NCBI GenBank assembly: GCA_013336525.1
Contig: JAAXTM010000001.1
Coordinates: 558,001 to 622,000, forward strand
Direction: 5' to 3'
DNA length: 64,000 bases
From: Geobacteraceae bacterium
GTDB lineage: Bacteria > Desulfobacterota > Desulfuromonadia > Geobacterales > Pseudopelobacteraceae
A program made the position numbers and the translations under genes. This document shows positions 45,779 through 56,203 of this stretch, one piece after another. The notes under the pieces are model-generated. The model ran no database searches. It had not been told where the DNA came from and saw only the letters and a list, made by a program, of their open reading frames with translations. Position 1 is the stretch's first letter; the number at the start of each line of letters is the position of its first letter.

Positions 45779-46678
45779 ATGTCCATACTTGTCGATAATA
45801 AATCCAGAGTTGTCGTCCAGGGAATAACCGGGCGTAGCGGTCTCTTCCATACCAAGCAGTGCCGCGAATACGGCACCGGTATCGTAGCAGGTGTCACTCC
45901 AGGCAAGGGTGGCATTCATATAGAAGGGATTCCGGTTTATAATACTGTTGCCGAGGCCGTCAAACTGTCAGGGGCAAATATTTCGATGATATTTGTCCCC
46001 CCACCCTGCGCAGCAGACTCAATCATGGAAGCAATTGACGCAGAAATTGATCTGGCGGTCTGCATCACCGAAGGAATCCCGATCCGCGACATGGTGCCGG
46101 TCAAGGCGGTTCTTCAAAACAGCAGAACCCGACTGATCGGTCCCAACTGTCCAGGTGTTATTACGCCCGGAGCATGCAAGGTCGGCATAATGCCTGGGCA
46201 TATTCATAAACAGGGAAAGATAGGAGTAGTTTCGCGCAGCGGCACCCTGACCTACGAAGCGGTCAAGCAACTGACCGACCTCGGGCTTGGGCAATCTACA
46301 TGCGTTGGAATCGGCGGCGACCCGATCATCGGTATGAATTTCATCGACGTTCTGGCACTCTTCAATCAGGACCAGGACACCGAGGGGGTCTTCATGATCG
46401 GCGAAATCGGCGGAGGTTCCGAAGAAGAAGCTGCCGAGTGGATAAAGAAGAACATGAAAAAACCGGTGGCCGCCTTTATCGCCGGAATCACCGCACCACC
46501 CGGCAGACGAATGGGACATGCAGGGGCGATTGTCACCGGCGGAAAAGGGAGGGCTGAAGACAAGATCCGGCTCCTGATGGAGTGCGGAGTAGTTGTAGCA
46601 ACAAGCCCGACACGAATGGGAGAGGCGATGTTGGAAGCGCTCAAGGCGCCAAAATGGGACCTGAATCAACCTCTATAA
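45779..46678 (+). CDS. sucD: Succinyl-CoA ligase, alpha subunit
   Basis: Carries the catalytic phosphohistidine. 299 residues. CoA site in [16 protein letters not shown] at residue 12, [11 protein letters not shown] near 122, [15 protein letters not shown], and the active-site loop [19 protein letters not shown] near 245 containing His. Normal length and no missing residue. Translated with sucC. Confidence 0.97.
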   Translation: MSILVDNKSRVVVQGITGRSGLFHTKQCREYGTGIVAGVTPGKGGIHIEGIPVYNTVAEAVKLSGANISMIFVPPPCAADSIMEAIDAEIDLAVCITEGIPIRDMVPVKAVLQNSRTRLIGPNCPGVITPGACKVGIMPGHIHKQGKIGVVSRSGTLTYEAVKQLTDLGLGQSTCVGIGGDPIIGMNFIDVLALFNQDQDTEGVFMIGEIGGGSEEEAAEWIKKNMKKPVAAFIAGITAPPGRRMGHAGAIVTGGKGRAEDKIRLLMECGVVVATSPTRMGEAMLEALKAPKWDLNQPL

Positions 46679-46741
46679 AATAACATTAACCATTACAGCA
46701 CTTTAGCGTTAAACAGCTTATTTATAAACACAATATCACAA

Positions 46742-46770
46742 TTGACGTACAACTGAAATCGAGGCATACT
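46742..46770 (+). promoter_or_regulatory. Promoter of dnaE
   Basis: TTGACG, 17 bases, CATACT, a near-consensus sigma-70 promoter located after the sucD stop. It predicts a transcript start near 46777, so the dnaE leader would be about 60 bases and contain the hairpin at 46788-46823. Confidence 0.65.
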
Positions 46771-46787
46771 GACGGCACATATCATCC

Positions 46788-46823
46788 GAACGGGAACTCA
46801 TACTGGGTCTCCCGTTCTTTTTT
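46788..46823 (+). terminator. Terminator-like hairpin within the dnaE leader
   Basis: GAACGGGA (46788-46795) pairs with TCCCGTTC (46810-46817) around a 14-base loop, followed by TTTTTT. It ends 14 bases before the dnaE ATG. It may end sucCD transcripts, or attenuate dnaE initiated at the promoter just upstream. Confidence 0.82.
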
Positions 46824-46837
46824 ACAGGAACACTCCA

Positions 46838-49800
46838 ATGGAACCAGCCAATTTTGTTCATCTTCACCTCCACACCCAATATTCCCTGCTGGACGGCGCA
46901 ATCCGCTTTGATGACCTGATCGCAAAAGCAAAAGAGCATAATGCACCGGCAGTCGCTATCACCGATCATGGCAACATGTTCGGGGCGGCGGAATTTTATC
47001 TTAAATGCAAGAAGGCCGGGGTCAAACCGATCATCGGCTGTGAGCTCTATCTGGCGCCCGGATCGCGTTTTTCGCGAGACTCCAAAGGGATCTCCGATGC
47101 GGCCTACCATCTGATCCTGTTGTGCGAAAACATGGAGGGGTACAAGAACCTTTCCTATCTGACTTCCGCCGGCTACAAGGAAGGGTTCTACTACCGCCCA
47201 CGTATCGACCGGGAACTGCTTACGGGCCGCTCCGGCGGCCTCATCGCCCTCTCCGCCTGTCTCAAAGGGGAAGTGGCCATGCAGTGCGGCCGCGGCAACA
47301 TGGAAGAGGCGCTTGCCACCGCCAAGTGGTATAGCGAACTGTTCCCCGACCGGTATTATATCGAACTGCAGGAAAACACCATCCCCGAGCAGGATGTCGT
47401 CAACAAGCGCCTGATGGAGGTGGCGGCCGAACTGAAACTGCCACTGGTAGCAACCAACGACTGCCATTACCTGAACCGCGAAGACGCCCGCGCCCATGAG
47501 GTGCTGCTCTGCATCCAGACCGGCAAGACCATGGAAGATCCGACCCATATGAAATTTTCGGTGGACGAGTTCTACGTCAAGTCGCCGGAAGAGATGTCTC
47601 AGGCCTTTTCCTATGCACCGGAAGCAATCAGCAACACCCTGACAATAGCCGAACGTTGTAACCTTGAGCTGCCGGTGGACGGCAAGACCTACTACTTCCC
47701 GCACTTCGACCCGCCTGCAGGGCAGAATCACGACGACATGCTGCGTGATCTGGCCACCGATGGCCTGAAAGAACGGATGGTAACCATCCTGGCCAAGTAT
47801 CCGGATATGACGCTGGAGCAGCAGCAGGGATATTTTGACCGTCTTGAAATTGAGCTGGACTGTATCCGCGACATGAAGTTTCCCGCCTACTTCCTGATCG
47901 TTTCCGACTTTATTCGCTGGGCCAAGGAAAAGGGGATTCCGGTCGGCCCCGGCAGGGGGTCAGCCGCCGGTTCGCTGGTGGCGTATTCGATCAAGATCAC
48001 CGATATCGACCCGCTCCCCTACAACCTGTTGTTCGAGCGATTCCTCAATCCTGAACGAATCTCCATGCCTGATATCGACGTCGACTTCTGCCAGGATCGC
48101 CGTTCCGAGGTGATTCAGTACATGGTCGAAAAGTACGGCCGCGACCGTGTCTGTCAGATCATCACCTTTGGAACCATGGGTGCCAAGGCTGCCATCCGGG
48201 ATGTCGGCCGTGCGCTGAACATGACCTATGGAGATGTAGACCGCATTGCCAAGCTGATTCCGGACGATCTGAAAATGACCCTGAGCAAGGCGTTGCTGCA
48301 GGAACCGCAACTTAAAGAAATGTGCGCAGCAGACCCGCAGGTCAAGGATCTGCTGGACACGGCCCTCTGCCTCGAAGGGCTCACCCGTCACGCTTCAACC
48401 CACGCCGCCGCTGTTGTTGTCGCGCCGGAACCGCTGGAGGAGTTCCTGCCGCTCTACAAGGATCAGAAGACCGGTTCGATCAATACCCAGTACTCGATGA
48501 AATATGTCGAACTCGTCGGACTGGTCAAATTCGACTTTCTGGGGCTTAAAAACCTGACCGTGATCGAGAACGCCGTTAAACTGGTGCGAGTGAAAGTGCC
48601 TGAGTTCGACATCACGACACTGCGGGATGACGATCAGGCCAGTTATAACCTGATCACCGCCGGTAACACCACCGGGGTTTTCCAGCTCGAGTCAAGCGGC
48701 ATGAAGGAGATGCTGGTCAAGCTGAAACCATCCTGTTTTGAAGATGTCATCGCCGCCTGCGCTCTGTACCGTCCAGGTCCGTTAGGCTCCGGCATGGTGG
48801 ACGACTTTATTGACCGCAAGCATGGACGCAAGGAGGTCGTATATGACCTGCCGCTGCTGGAACCGATCCTGAAGGACACGTACGGGGTCATCGTCTATCA
48901 GGAACAGGTCATGCAGATTTCCCGTTCGCTGGCCGGTTATTCGCTGGGACAGGCCGACCTGCTGCGGCGTGCCATGGGTAAGAAGGATGACAAGGAGATG
49001 TCCCGCCAGAAGGGGCTCTTCCTGGACGGCGCCAAGGAAAACAAACTGGACCCGAAAAAGGCCGAAGCGATTTTTGACCTGATGCACAAATTCGCCGAGT
49101 ACGGCTTCAACAAGTCACATTCTGCCGCCTATGCGCTGATTGCCTACCAGACCGCCTACCTGAAGGCTCACTACCCGGTAGAGTTCATGGCGGCGCTATT
49201 GACCTGCGACATGGACAGCACCGACAAGGTCGTCAAAAACATCAGCGACTGCCGCGAACAGGGCATCGAGGTACTTCCCCCGGACATTAACACGTCAGGC
49301 CTGTCATTTACCGTTGTCGGCACATCAATGCGCTTCGGTCTGGGAGCGGTAAAGAATGTCGGTTCAGGCGCCATAGAGGCCATCCTGGAAGCGCGTGGCG
49401 ACATGCCTTTCAAAAGTCTTTATGATTTCTGCGAGCGTGTTGATCTGCGCAGAGTGAACAAGCGGGTAATAGAATCGCTGATCAAATGCGGCGCGTTCGA
49501 TTCCACCGGTGCTGCCCGTTCCGCCCAGCTTGAGGGATTAGAAGCTGCTTCAAATTATGGGCAAAAGATTCAGGAAGAAAAGGCCAGCGCCCAGGTTTCG
49601 CTGTTCGGTACGGAAGAGGTGTCACGCGGCAACGCCAGCGGTGGCATGAAACTTCCCAACACCCCCGAATGGCACGACAAGGAAAAATTGGCCTATGAGA
49701 AAGAGGCACTCGGCTTTCTGATTACCGGTCACCCTCTTGACCGCTACATCGATGATATCAGACGTCTCGCCAACACCGACATTGCCAATATGTTTGAAAT

Positions 49801-50365
49801 GGCCGAGGGAAGCGAGGTACGGATATGCGGCATTGTCTCCGCCTTTAAGGAGATAACAACCAAAAAGGGTGACCGTATGGGCTTCGTAACAATTGAAGAC
49901 CTCACCGGTTCAGTTGAAATAACCGTCTTTTCCGATATCTACGCAACCGCTTCTCCACTCTTGAAATCTGATGATCCGCTGCTGGTGGTCGGCAAACTGG
50001 AAAAGGGCGAAAAAGGGTGCAAGTTGTTAATCATGAAGGGTGGCGAGGAGAATAACGGAAGGAAGTTCCAGCGTGATCGCGGTCCGGCCGGTGACATCAA
50101 GCTGCTGTCCGAGGCCAGGTCTCAGACAACCAAAAAGGTGTCTTTTATCCTGCGTATGAATGAAACCCCGCCAGAGCAGATCACCCTCCTCAAGGAGGTC
50201 ATTGAGCGGCATCCCGGCAGTGTACCGGCATCCATACAGTTCCTGTTGCCAGAGAGGAGCCGTTCGGTCATGCCTCTGGCTAACGGTATGAGTGTAGCGG
50301 CCAGTGATGATTTAAGGCTGGATGTAGAGAGACTGTTAGGGTATAATGCCGCCACTTTTGAGTAA
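46838..50365 (+). CDS. dnaE: DNA polymerase III, alpha subunit
   Basis: Replicative polymerase. 1175 residues, the usual DnaE size. N-terminal PHP domain with HLHTQYSLLDGAI at residue 9 and ITDHGNMFGA; the palm has GPGRGSAAGSLVAYSI near 372 and the catalytic acidic motif MPDIDVDFCQDRR near 410, with a third in later motif KFDFLGLKNL. The helix-hairpin-helix region (about 820-900), an OB fold (about 990-1080, VRICGIVSAFKEITTKKGD) and a C-terminal domain complete it. AGGA lies 8 bases ahead of the ATG. accA follows after 18 bases, as in related bacteria. Confidence 0.98.
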   Translation: MEPANFVHLHLHTQYSLLDGAIRFDDLIAKAKEHNAPAVAITDHGNMFGAAEFYLKCKKAGVKPIIGCELYLAPGSRFSRDSKGISDAAYHLILLCENMEGYKNLSYLTSAGYKEGFYYRPRIDRELLTGRSGGLIALSACLKGEVAMQCGRGNMEEALATAKWYSELFPDRYYIELQENTIPEQDVVNKRLMEVAAELKLPLVATNDCHYLNREDARAHEVLLCIQTGKTMEDPTHMKFSVDEFYVKSPEEMSQAFSYAPEAISNTLTIAERCNLELPVDGKTYYFPHFDPPAGQNHDDMLRDLATDGLKERMVTILAKYPDMTLEQQQGYFDRLEIELDCIRDMKFPAYFLIVSDFIRWAKEKGIPVGPGRGSAAGSLVAYSIKITDIDPLPYNLLFERFLNPERISMPDIDVDFCQDRRSEVIQYMVEKYGRDRVCQIITFGTMGAKAAIRDVGRALNMTYGDVDRIAKLIPDDLKMTLSKALLQEPQLKEMCAADPQVKDLLDTALCLEGLTRHASTHAAAVVVAPEPLEEFLPLYKDQKTGSINTQYSMKYVELVGLVKFDFLGLKNLTVIENAVKLVRVKVPEFDITTLRDDDQASYNLITAGNTTGVFQLESSGMKEMLVKLKPSCFEDVIAACALYRPGPLGSGMVDDFIDRKHGRKEVVYDLPLLEPILKDTYGVIVYQEQVMQISRSLAGYSLGQADLLRRAMGKKDDKEMSRQKGLFLDGAKENKLDPKKAEAIFDLMHKFAEYGFNKSHSAAYALIAYQTAYLKAHYPVEFMAALLTCDMDSTDKVVKNISDCREQGIEVLPPDINTSGLSFTVVGTSMRFGLGAVKNVGSGAIEAILEARGDMPFKSLYDFCERVDLRRVNKRVIESLIKCGAFDSTGAARSAQLEGLEAASNYGQKIQEEKASAQVSLFGTEEVSRGNASGGMKLPNTPEWHDKEKLAYEKEALGFLITGHPLDRYIDDIRRLANTDIANMFEMAEGSEVRICGIVSAFKEITTKKGDRMGFVTIEDLTGSVEITVFSDIYATASPLLKSDDPLLVVGKLEKGEKGCKLLIMKGGEENNGRKFQRDRGPAGDIKLLSEARSQTTKKVSFILRMNETPPEQITLLKEVIERHPGSVPASIQFLLPERSRSVMPLANGMSVAASDDLRLDVERLLGYNAATFE

Positions 50366-50383
50366 ATATATGAGGTGATTAAT

Positions 50384-51340
50384 ATGGCTGCTCCGTTTTA
50401 TCTTGAATTTGAAAAACCTATTGTTGAACTGGAAAAGAAAATTGAGGAACTGAATGCACTGGCGAGTGACGGGCTGGATATCGGTGCTGATGTGAACGCT
50501 CTTGAGAGTCGCGTAGAGGAGATGAGAGCAGATATTTTTGCCAACCTCTCCAGATGGCAGACCGCTCAGGTAGCCAGACACATCAACCGCCCCTTTACCC
50601 AGGACTATATTAATCTCATGTTCACCGAGTTTGTCGAACTGCACGGCGACCGTAATTACGGAGACGATCACGCTATAGTCGGTGGTTTGGCACGCTTTGA
50701 TGGACAGCCGGTAATGGTCATCGGCCACCAGAAGGGTCGCGACACCAAGGAAAAGGTCTACCGGAACTTCGGCATGCCAAATCCTGAAGGGTACCGTAAG
50801 GCGCTACGTCTGATGCAGATGGCTGAGCAGTTCAAGCTGCCGGTTATCACCTTTGTCGACACCCCGGGAGCCTATCCCGGCATCGGCGCCGAAGAGCGCG
50901 GACAAGCCGAAGCAATTGCCCGTAATCTACGCGAGATGGCGAGTCTGCGCACCCCGATTATCGTATGTATCACCGGTGAAGGCGGTTCTGGCGGAGCTCT
51001 CGCAATTGCTGTCGGTGACCGGATCCTGATGCTGGAACATTCAGTATATGCCGTTATCTCGCCAGAAGGGTGCGCCGCTATCCTCTGGTCGGACGGTACA
51101 AAAGGTGCCCAGGCAGCTGAAGCGCTCAAGCCGACTGCGAAGGACATCATCAAACTGGGAGTCATAGACGAAATCATCAAGGAGCCGGTAGGCGGAGCCC
51201 ACCGCGACCATGAACTCACCGCTGGTAACATGAAAGAAGCGATCGCCCGCAACCTGGCGGAGCTGAACAAACTTTCCGGAGATGAACTCGTGGAAGGGCG
51301 CTACAATAAATTCAGAGCCATGACACGACTTGCTGAATAA
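50384..51340 (+). CDS. accA: Acetyl-CoA carboxylase carboxyltransferase, alpha subunit
   Basis: With AccD transfers the carboxyl group from biotin to acetyl-CoA to give malonyl-CoA, the first step of fatty acid synthesis. 318 residues from the ATG at 50384 with GAGGTG ahead; a GTG three codons earlier is possible. Family features: [48 protein letters not shown] (core [16 protein letters not shown]), [21 protein letters not shown] and [15 protein letters not shown]. Probably cotranscribed with dnaE. Confidence 0.98.
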   Translation: MAAPFYLEFEKPIVELEKKIEELNALASDGLDIGADVNALESRVEEMRADIFANLSRWQTAQVARHINRPFTQDYINLMFTEFVELHGDRNYGDDHAIVGGLARFDGQPVMVIGHQKGRDTKEKVYRNFGMPNPEGYRKALRLMQMAEQFKLPVITFVDTPGAYPGIGAEERGQAEAIARNLREMASLRTPIIVCITGEGGSGGALAIAVGDRILMLEHSVYAVISPEGCAAILWSDGTKGAQAAEALKPTAKDIIKLGVIDEIIKEPVGGAHRDHELTAGNMKEAIARNLAELNKLSGDELVEGRYNKFRAMTRLAE

Positions 51341-51353
51341 AGAATTTACTCAG

Positions 51354-51382
51354 TGGGCGGTTTAACCGCCCCTGTTTATTTT
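51354..51382 (+). terminator. Terminator after accA
   Basis: GGGCGG and CCGCCC frame TTTAA, followed by CTGTTTATTTTAG. The T-run is interrupted, so efficiency is uncertain. Confidence 0.65.
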
Positions 51383-51468
51383 AGTACGGTAAAATTTATT
51401 TCTGCGGCCTTATGAAGAAGTAAATTTGCAAGTGTACTTATCCTGTTTGTCAGGGTTAAAGGAATAAA

Positions 51469-52290
51469 ATGCTCGAACGTCTGCAAAAAATAATATCTGC
51501 TGCAGGAATCACCTCTCGAAGAGCTTCTGAAGCGTTGATCCAGAATGGCCAGGTGGCCGTTAACGGTATAGTAGTAACCGAACTGGGGAGTAAGGCTGAT
51601 CCGTCAATTGACACCATTACGGTAGACGGAAAAGCTCTGAAAATCAGCGCACAGCGTCTTTACATCCTGCTCAACAAGCCACCAGGTTATATTACCGCTC
51701 TGAAAGACAGCCAGGGGCGCCCCCTGGTTACCGACCTGCTGAAAGACGTGGCGGATCGCGTCTATCCGGTGGGTCGTCTGGATTACAATACCGAGGGTCT
51801 TCTGCTTTTGACCAATGACGGAGAGTGGGCCAATCGCCTGATGCATCCCAGCAATGAGATTGAGAAAGAATATCATGTCCGGGTACGCGGCAAGGTGATA
51901 GACCAGCAGTTGAAACGTTTGGCTGAAGGGGTCGAACTGGAAGACGGCATGACAGCGCCGGCGGTTGTTAGCCTGGTGAAGAGCGGCGAGCAAAACGACT
52001 GGATATCGATTGCAATCCATGAGGGACGCAACCGTCAAGTGCGCAGAATGTGCGAGGCTGTCAGCCTTTCAGTGGTACGCCTCAAGCGCATCCGTTACGG
52101 GACTCTTGCACTTGGCACACTCAGGGCGGGGCAATTCCGCTATCTTTCAGAAGCCGAAGTGCATCAGCTGTCCGGTGAACCGATAAAGAGCCCCCCTTAT
52201 GTAAAATCAGCCCGCCTGGACAAGTCTGACAGACCTGTAAAATCATCCCGTCCAAAACAATCAGGAGGAAAAAGCAGTGGAAGAAGGTAA
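51469..52290 (+). CDS. rluB: Pseudouridine synthase, RluB/RsuA type
   Basis: Converts uridine to pseudouridine in rRNA. 273 residues. S4 RNA-binding domain at the N-terminus (ERLQKIISAAGITSRRASEALI, VNGIVVTELG), then the catalytic part: NKPPGYITAL, GRLDYNTEGLLLLTNDG with the catalytic Asp near residue 105, and the family-typical HEGRNRQVRRM. The basic C-terminal tail ([14 protein letters not shown]) could bind RNA. Overlaps the next gene by 14 bases. RluB is the most likely member. Confidence 0.92.
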   Translation: MLERLQKIISAAGITSRRASEALIQNGQVAVNGIVVTELGSKADPSIDTITVDGKALKISAQRLYILLNKPPGYITALKDSQGRPLVTDLLKDVADRVYPVGRLDYNTEGLLLLTNDGEWANRLMHPSNEIEKEYHVRVRGKVIDQQLKRLAEGVELEDGMTAPAVVSLVKSGEQNDWISIAIHEGRNRQVRRMCEAVSLSVVRLKRIRYGTLALGTLRAGQFRYLSEAEVHQLSGEPIKSPPYVKSARLDKSDRPVKSSRPKQSGGKSSGRR

Positions 52291-53134
52291 CAGTAGAAGG
52301 TCCGGTTTTATCGAGCGCGTCAGCCGATTAGTAACCGGACGCAAAAGGACAACTGAACAGGATATCAACGACTTTATCGAAGCATCTGAAGAAGAAGGTC
52401 TGGTTAACGAAGAAGAGAGCGAGATGATACGCTCGATTTTTTCCCTCAGCACGACTATCGTGCGTGAAGTCATGGTCACACGTACTGAAATGGCCTGTGT
52501 TACCGTAGATGCCACAGTACGGGAACTGCTTGATACGATCATAGCTTGCGGCCATTCTCGAATCCCGGTTTATGAAGATTCCATCGACAATATCATCGGC
52601 CTGATATATGCGAAAGATCTTCTCAAGCAGTGGGGTACCGATGAAAATCACCTCTCTGCCCGCGAAATAATGCGACCGCCCTATTTTATCCCCGAATCCA
52701 AAAACCTGGAGCAGCTGCTGCAGGAGTTTAAACGCAAACGTATCCACCTTGCGATCGTCATTGACGAGTATGGCGGCACATCCGGTCTGATAACCATAGA
52801 AGACCTCCTGGAGCAAATCGTTGGGGACATTCAGGACGAATACGATCGGGAGGAATCACTTCTGACAGTCAACCCTGACGGCAGTATCACAGCCGATGGA
52901 CGCCTTCCGGTCGAAGAGCTAGAAGAACATTTCGACATTGAGATCGAGCGCGACAACTTTGATTCCGTCGGAGGGCTTGCATTCCACCTGACCGGGAAAA
53001 TCCCGGCAGTAGGAGACACCATTAATGGCGCCGGATTATGCCTGAAAATACTTGACGCCGATCTGCGGCGGGTTAAGAAAGTTGCTATCAGCCTGAAAAA
53101 CAGCGTTCCCTCTGAAAACATGGGGCGCGAGTGA
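52277..53134 (+). CDS. CBS-domain protein, CorC/YbeX (HlyC) family
   Basis: 285 residues, GTG start at 52277 with GGAGG before it. Two CBS repeats (about 65-190) carry [11 protein letters not shown] and the signature [29 protein letters not shown] transporter-associated CorC_HlyC domain follows (about 205-285). No membrane segment is present, as in YbeX. Lies directly before lnt, the order seen in proteobacteria (ybeX-lnt). Linked in literature to metal efflux or ribosome maturation; no role is settled. Confidence 0.92.
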   Translation: MEEGNSRRSGFIERVSRLVTGRKRTTEQDINDFIEASEEEGLVNEEESEMIRSIFSLSTTIVREVMVTRTEMACVTVDATVRELLDTIIACGHSRIPVYEDSIDNIIGLIYAKDLLKQWGTDENHLSAREIMRPPYFIPESKNLEQLLQEFKRKRIHLAIVIDEYGGTSGLITIEDLLEQIVGDIQDEYDREESLLTVNPDGSITADGRLPVEELEEHFDIEIERDNFDSVGGLAFHLTGKIPAVGDTINGAGLCLKILDADLRRVKKVAISLKNSVPSENMGRE

Positions 53135-54690
53135 ACTTTCTGGTATCTTTATCCTTGTTAAAACAGTTTTTTGACCGTCAGGGAATGTTGGCAATCGCCA
53201 GCGGAATTCTGATAGCCCTCTCCTTTCCGAATCCAGGCTTCTCCTTCCTGGCATGGGTCGCTCTGGTTCCCTTACTGATAGCACTTGAAGATATTGCTCC
53301 ACAGACGGCCTTCCGCATCGGTCTGACCTGCGGTATCACCGCATACGCGATAATCCTCTACTGGCTTAACATCGTTTTTGTCCGCTACGGCCATCTTCCC
53401 TGGTCAGTCAGCATACCGGTCTACCTGTTACTGGTTCTCTGGCTGGCAATGTTTTTTGGTTTGAGTACCGGCATTGCCAGGCTTGGAGAATTAGCCGGCA
53501 TAAAAGCGGCATTTACTCTGCCGGTCGCATGGGTCGCCTTTGATTTTATCCGTTCGTTCCTGTTTTCCGGCTTTGCCTGGGCCATGTTGGGACATTCACA
53601 GTTTCGTACGCTGCCTCTGATCCAGATTGCCGATCTGGCCGGCGTCTACGGCATAACCATGCTGATAGTTCTGGCGAATGTCGTCCTTCATCGCGCCCTG
53701 CGTGCTGTTTCCGGAGCGGGCGTCCCATACCCGGCAAAGAGTCTGGTTATACTTCTGCTCTTGCTTTTTGGCACACTTTTCTACGGTTTCAACCGACTTA
53801 ATGAACCGGAAATAAACGAATCAAAACCGCTCCGAGTAGCCCTGATCCAAGGCAATATTTCTCAGGACGTAAAATGGAGCCCGGCTTTCAGAGAGAGTAC
53901 GATAGAAACCTACGAGCGACTCACAAGAGAAGCATCCAAAGGCGGAGTTGACCTGATTGTCTGGCCGGAAAGCGCCGTACCGTTCTTTTTTCAGGATGAA
54001 CCACTGCAAGCGGAACGTATCAGGAATCTTGCGCGTGAGATGAATGCCTGCATATTGTTCGGCAGCCCTGCCCATGAGCTTCGCAACGGCCGCAGCACCT
54101 TTCTGAACAGCGCTTTCATGCTATCACCGAACGGTGAAACTGTTGGCCGTGCAGACAAAATGCATCTGGTGCCTCTTGGCGAATATGTACCACTGGGCAA
54201 CATCTTAACCTTCATCAACAAGCTTGTTGTCGGCATCGGCGATTTTTCCCCTGGCGAGCGGGCTGTTGTGCTTGATACAGGGAGCACTAAACTGGGTATT
54301 CAGGTCTGTTATGAAGTCATATTTCCGGAACTGGCCCGCGAATACGTCCGGGCCGGCGCCAGAATTCTGGTGGCAATCACCAACGATGCCTGGTTTGGCC
54401 GCTCATCAGCACCTTATCAGCACCTCGCCATCTCGACTTTCCGTGCGATTGAGACCCGTACTCCACTGATCCGTGCGGCGAATACCGGAGTAACCGCAAT
54501 TGTTGACCATAACGGTCACATCAGCACCATGACCGGCCTGTTTGTTGAAGCGTACCGCACCGGCGAAATTCAGCCGGGGAGCGGTGAATCGATTTACCTC
54601 ACTATTGGTGATCTCCCGGCATGGCTTTGCGTTCTGCTGACCGGTGGTATAGTTTTGTTAACCTGGACCAAACGAAAGAAAACATCCTGA
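53131..54690 (+). CDS. lnt: Apolipoprotein N-acyltransferase
   Basis: Third enzyme of lipoprotein maturation, adding the N-acyl chain in the inner membrane. 519 residues, GTG start overlapping the previous stop. Six or so membrane segments lie at about 15-215, then a periplasmic nitrilase domain with Glu in VWPESAVP near residue 274, Lys in [16 protein letters not shown] near 340, and Cys in [13 protein letters not shown] near 392. One last membrane helix ends the protein. Complete catalytic triad. Confidence 0.96.
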   Translation: MNFLVSLSLLKQFFDRQGMLAIASGILIALSFPNPGFSFLAWVALVPLLIALEDIAPQTAFRIGLTCGITAYAIILYWLNIVFVRYGHLPWSVSIPVYLLLVLWLAMFFGLSTGIARLGELAGIKAAFTLPVAWVAFDFIRSFLFSGFAWAMLGHSQFRTLPLIQIADLAGVYGITMLIVLANVVLHRALRAVSGAGVPYPAKSLVILLLLLFGTLFYGFNRLNEPEINESKPLRVALIQGNISQDVKWSPAFRESTIETYERLTREASKGGVDLIVWPESAVPFFFQDEPLQAERIRNLAREMNACILFGSPAHELRNGRSTFLNSAFMLSPNGETVGRADKMHLVPLGEYVPLGNILTFINKLVVGIGDFSPGERAVVLDTGSTKLGIQVCYEVIFPELAREYVRAGARILVAITNDAWFGRSSAPYQHLAISTFRAIETRTPLIRAANTGVTAIVDHNGHISTMTGLFVEAYRTGEIQPGSGESIYLTIGDLPAWLCVLLTGGIVLLTWTKRKKTS

Positions 54691-54736
54691 TAAAATATAA
54701 TAAGCGCTTTAACGAAGTTACTAAGGAGCAATAGAA

Positions 54737-55856
54737 ATGTACCGTGAAGAAATAGCAAAATTAAATGACTGTGAAGAACGTATCGCCAAGCTTCGGGGGG
54801 CACTTTGACGTAGATGCCAATCGTGAGTCGATCATGGAGATCGAATCAATAATGACTGTCCCCGGATTCTGGGATGACACCAAAAAGTCCCAGGAATTCA
54901 TCAAGAAACGTACGGCAATGGAAAAGATCGTGCAGATGTGGGATGGTCTTGTGCATCAGGCGGACGATATCCGCATGATGATTGAGCTTGGAGAAGAAGC
55001 TCAGGATGCTGAAGCTCTGCCTGAGGTTGAAAAAATGACCGCCCAGCTGATTCAGGAGGTGGAGGCTGCCGAGTTCCGGCGAATGCTTTCCGGGCCCCAT
55101 GATCGCAACTCCTGCTTTATTACCATAAATCCCGGAGCGGGCGGCACAGAGTCCCAGGACTGGGCTGAAATGATCCTGCGCATGTACCTCCGTTACTGTG
55201 AAAAAAAAGGGTGGAAGACGGTAATAACTGAATATCAGGCCGGTGACGAAGCCGGACTCAAGTCGGCAACGTTTAACGTCAGCGGCGAGTATGCCTATGG
55301 CTATCTCAGGGCTGAAGCAGGCATACATCGCCTTGTACGCATATCCCCTTTTGACAGCAATGCGCGCCGGCACACATCTTTTGCATCAATGTACGCTTTC
55401 CCTGAAATTGAAGAGGATGATATCGATATCAAAATCAGTGATACCGATTTGAAGGTGGATACTTTCCGCTCTGGCGGCGCCGGCGGTCAGCATGTTAACA
55501 CTACTGATTCGGCCGTCCGTATTACCCATATTCCATCAGGCATCATCGTGGCCTGTCAGTCTGAGCGGAGCCAGATATCAAACCGCGCTACTGCCATGAA
55601 AGTTCTGCGGGCCAAATTGTATGAACGGGAGGTCGAAGAGCGCAAGGAAAAGGCATCCGAAATCGCCGCCGAAAAGAAAGAAATCGGCTGGGGTAGTCAG
55701 ATTCGCTCGTATGTTCTGCACCCATACAAGATGGTAAAGGATCTGCGTACCGGTGTAGAATCAGGCAACCCGGATGCTGTCCTGGATGGCAACCTGGATG
55801 AATTTGTAGTGGCATATCTAATGGGGGTCAGACGAAATATCGGGGATGCAGAATAA
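54737..55856 (+). CDS. prfB: Peptide chain release factor 2 (programmed +1 frameshift)
   Basis: Recognises UGA and UAA and releases the finished chain. Translated in two frames: 23 codons from the ATG at 54737 (MYREEIAKLNDCEERIAKLRGAL), then TGA at 54806, after which the frame shifts by +1 and continues DVDANRESIM to 55856. About 371 residues in total. The core shows the peptidyl-transferase GGQ motif in RSGGAGGQHVN and the family INPGAGGTESQDWAEM; the recognition region follows with SPFDSNARRHTSF. The upstream AAGGAG ribosome site is good. Confidence 0.97.
54791..54809 (+). other. RF2 autoregulatory frameshift site
   Basis: A GGGGGG internal Shine-Dalgarno-like run (54795-54800) stands three bases before the slippery CTT followed by TGA C. 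When RF2 is scarce the ribosome slips +1 at CTTTGAC, and translation goes on; when RF2 is abundant it terminates at UGA. Confidence 0.95.
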
Positions 55857-55881
55857 AAACCTTTTTTTCTGGCAGGTTGTG

Positions 55882-56100
55882 CTAATCCAACCTGCCAGAC
55901 CCCATTGCAGCAGGAAAACAGACATTGTGCGGCAAATTAGCTTTTGCTCCACACTTGGAACACGAAACAGTCGGAGTACAGCTCAGGTGGTATACCTCAC
56001 TTAGCAGCCCCATATGAGACAGCCAACAGATATGGCCCTTGTGCATTTCCCCGCAACTGCATTCCGTTTCTGGAATATTTTCATCCGGCTGATCAAACAT
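55882..56100 (-). CDS. Small cysteine-rich protein (putative zinc-binding)
   Basis: 72 residues from the ATG at 56100 with AAAGG near; the longer frame adds eight codons without support. Six cysteines and several histidines are arranged as CSCGEMHKGHICWLSH, LSCTPTVSCSKCGAKANLPHNVC. The CxCG..H...C and CxxC groups suggest one or two metal sites. The function is unknown, but the motif density makes it a real gene. It is convergent with prfB. Confidence 0.72.
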   Translation of the reverse strand: MFDQPDENIPETECSCGEMHKGHICWLSHMGLLSEVYHLSCTPTVSCSKCGAKANLPHNVCFPAAMGSGRLD

Positions 56101-56203
56101 GGCTACCTTTCTTTCCATAATCACAAAATTGTTTCACGAAGTTTTTCACTCACAATGGATATAAATTCTATAAACTGCAGTCGATCTGTGGATATCTGTT
56201 TTT

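Noticed and set aside
46736-47731. 331-codon minus-strand frame opposite dnaE
   Set aside because: It mirrors the PHP domain of dnaE and covers the promoter and hairpin; no family resemblance.
54806-54808. Selenocysteine or true stop in prfB
   Set aside because: The CTTTGAC context with a purine-rich run in front is the standard RF2 frameshift site.
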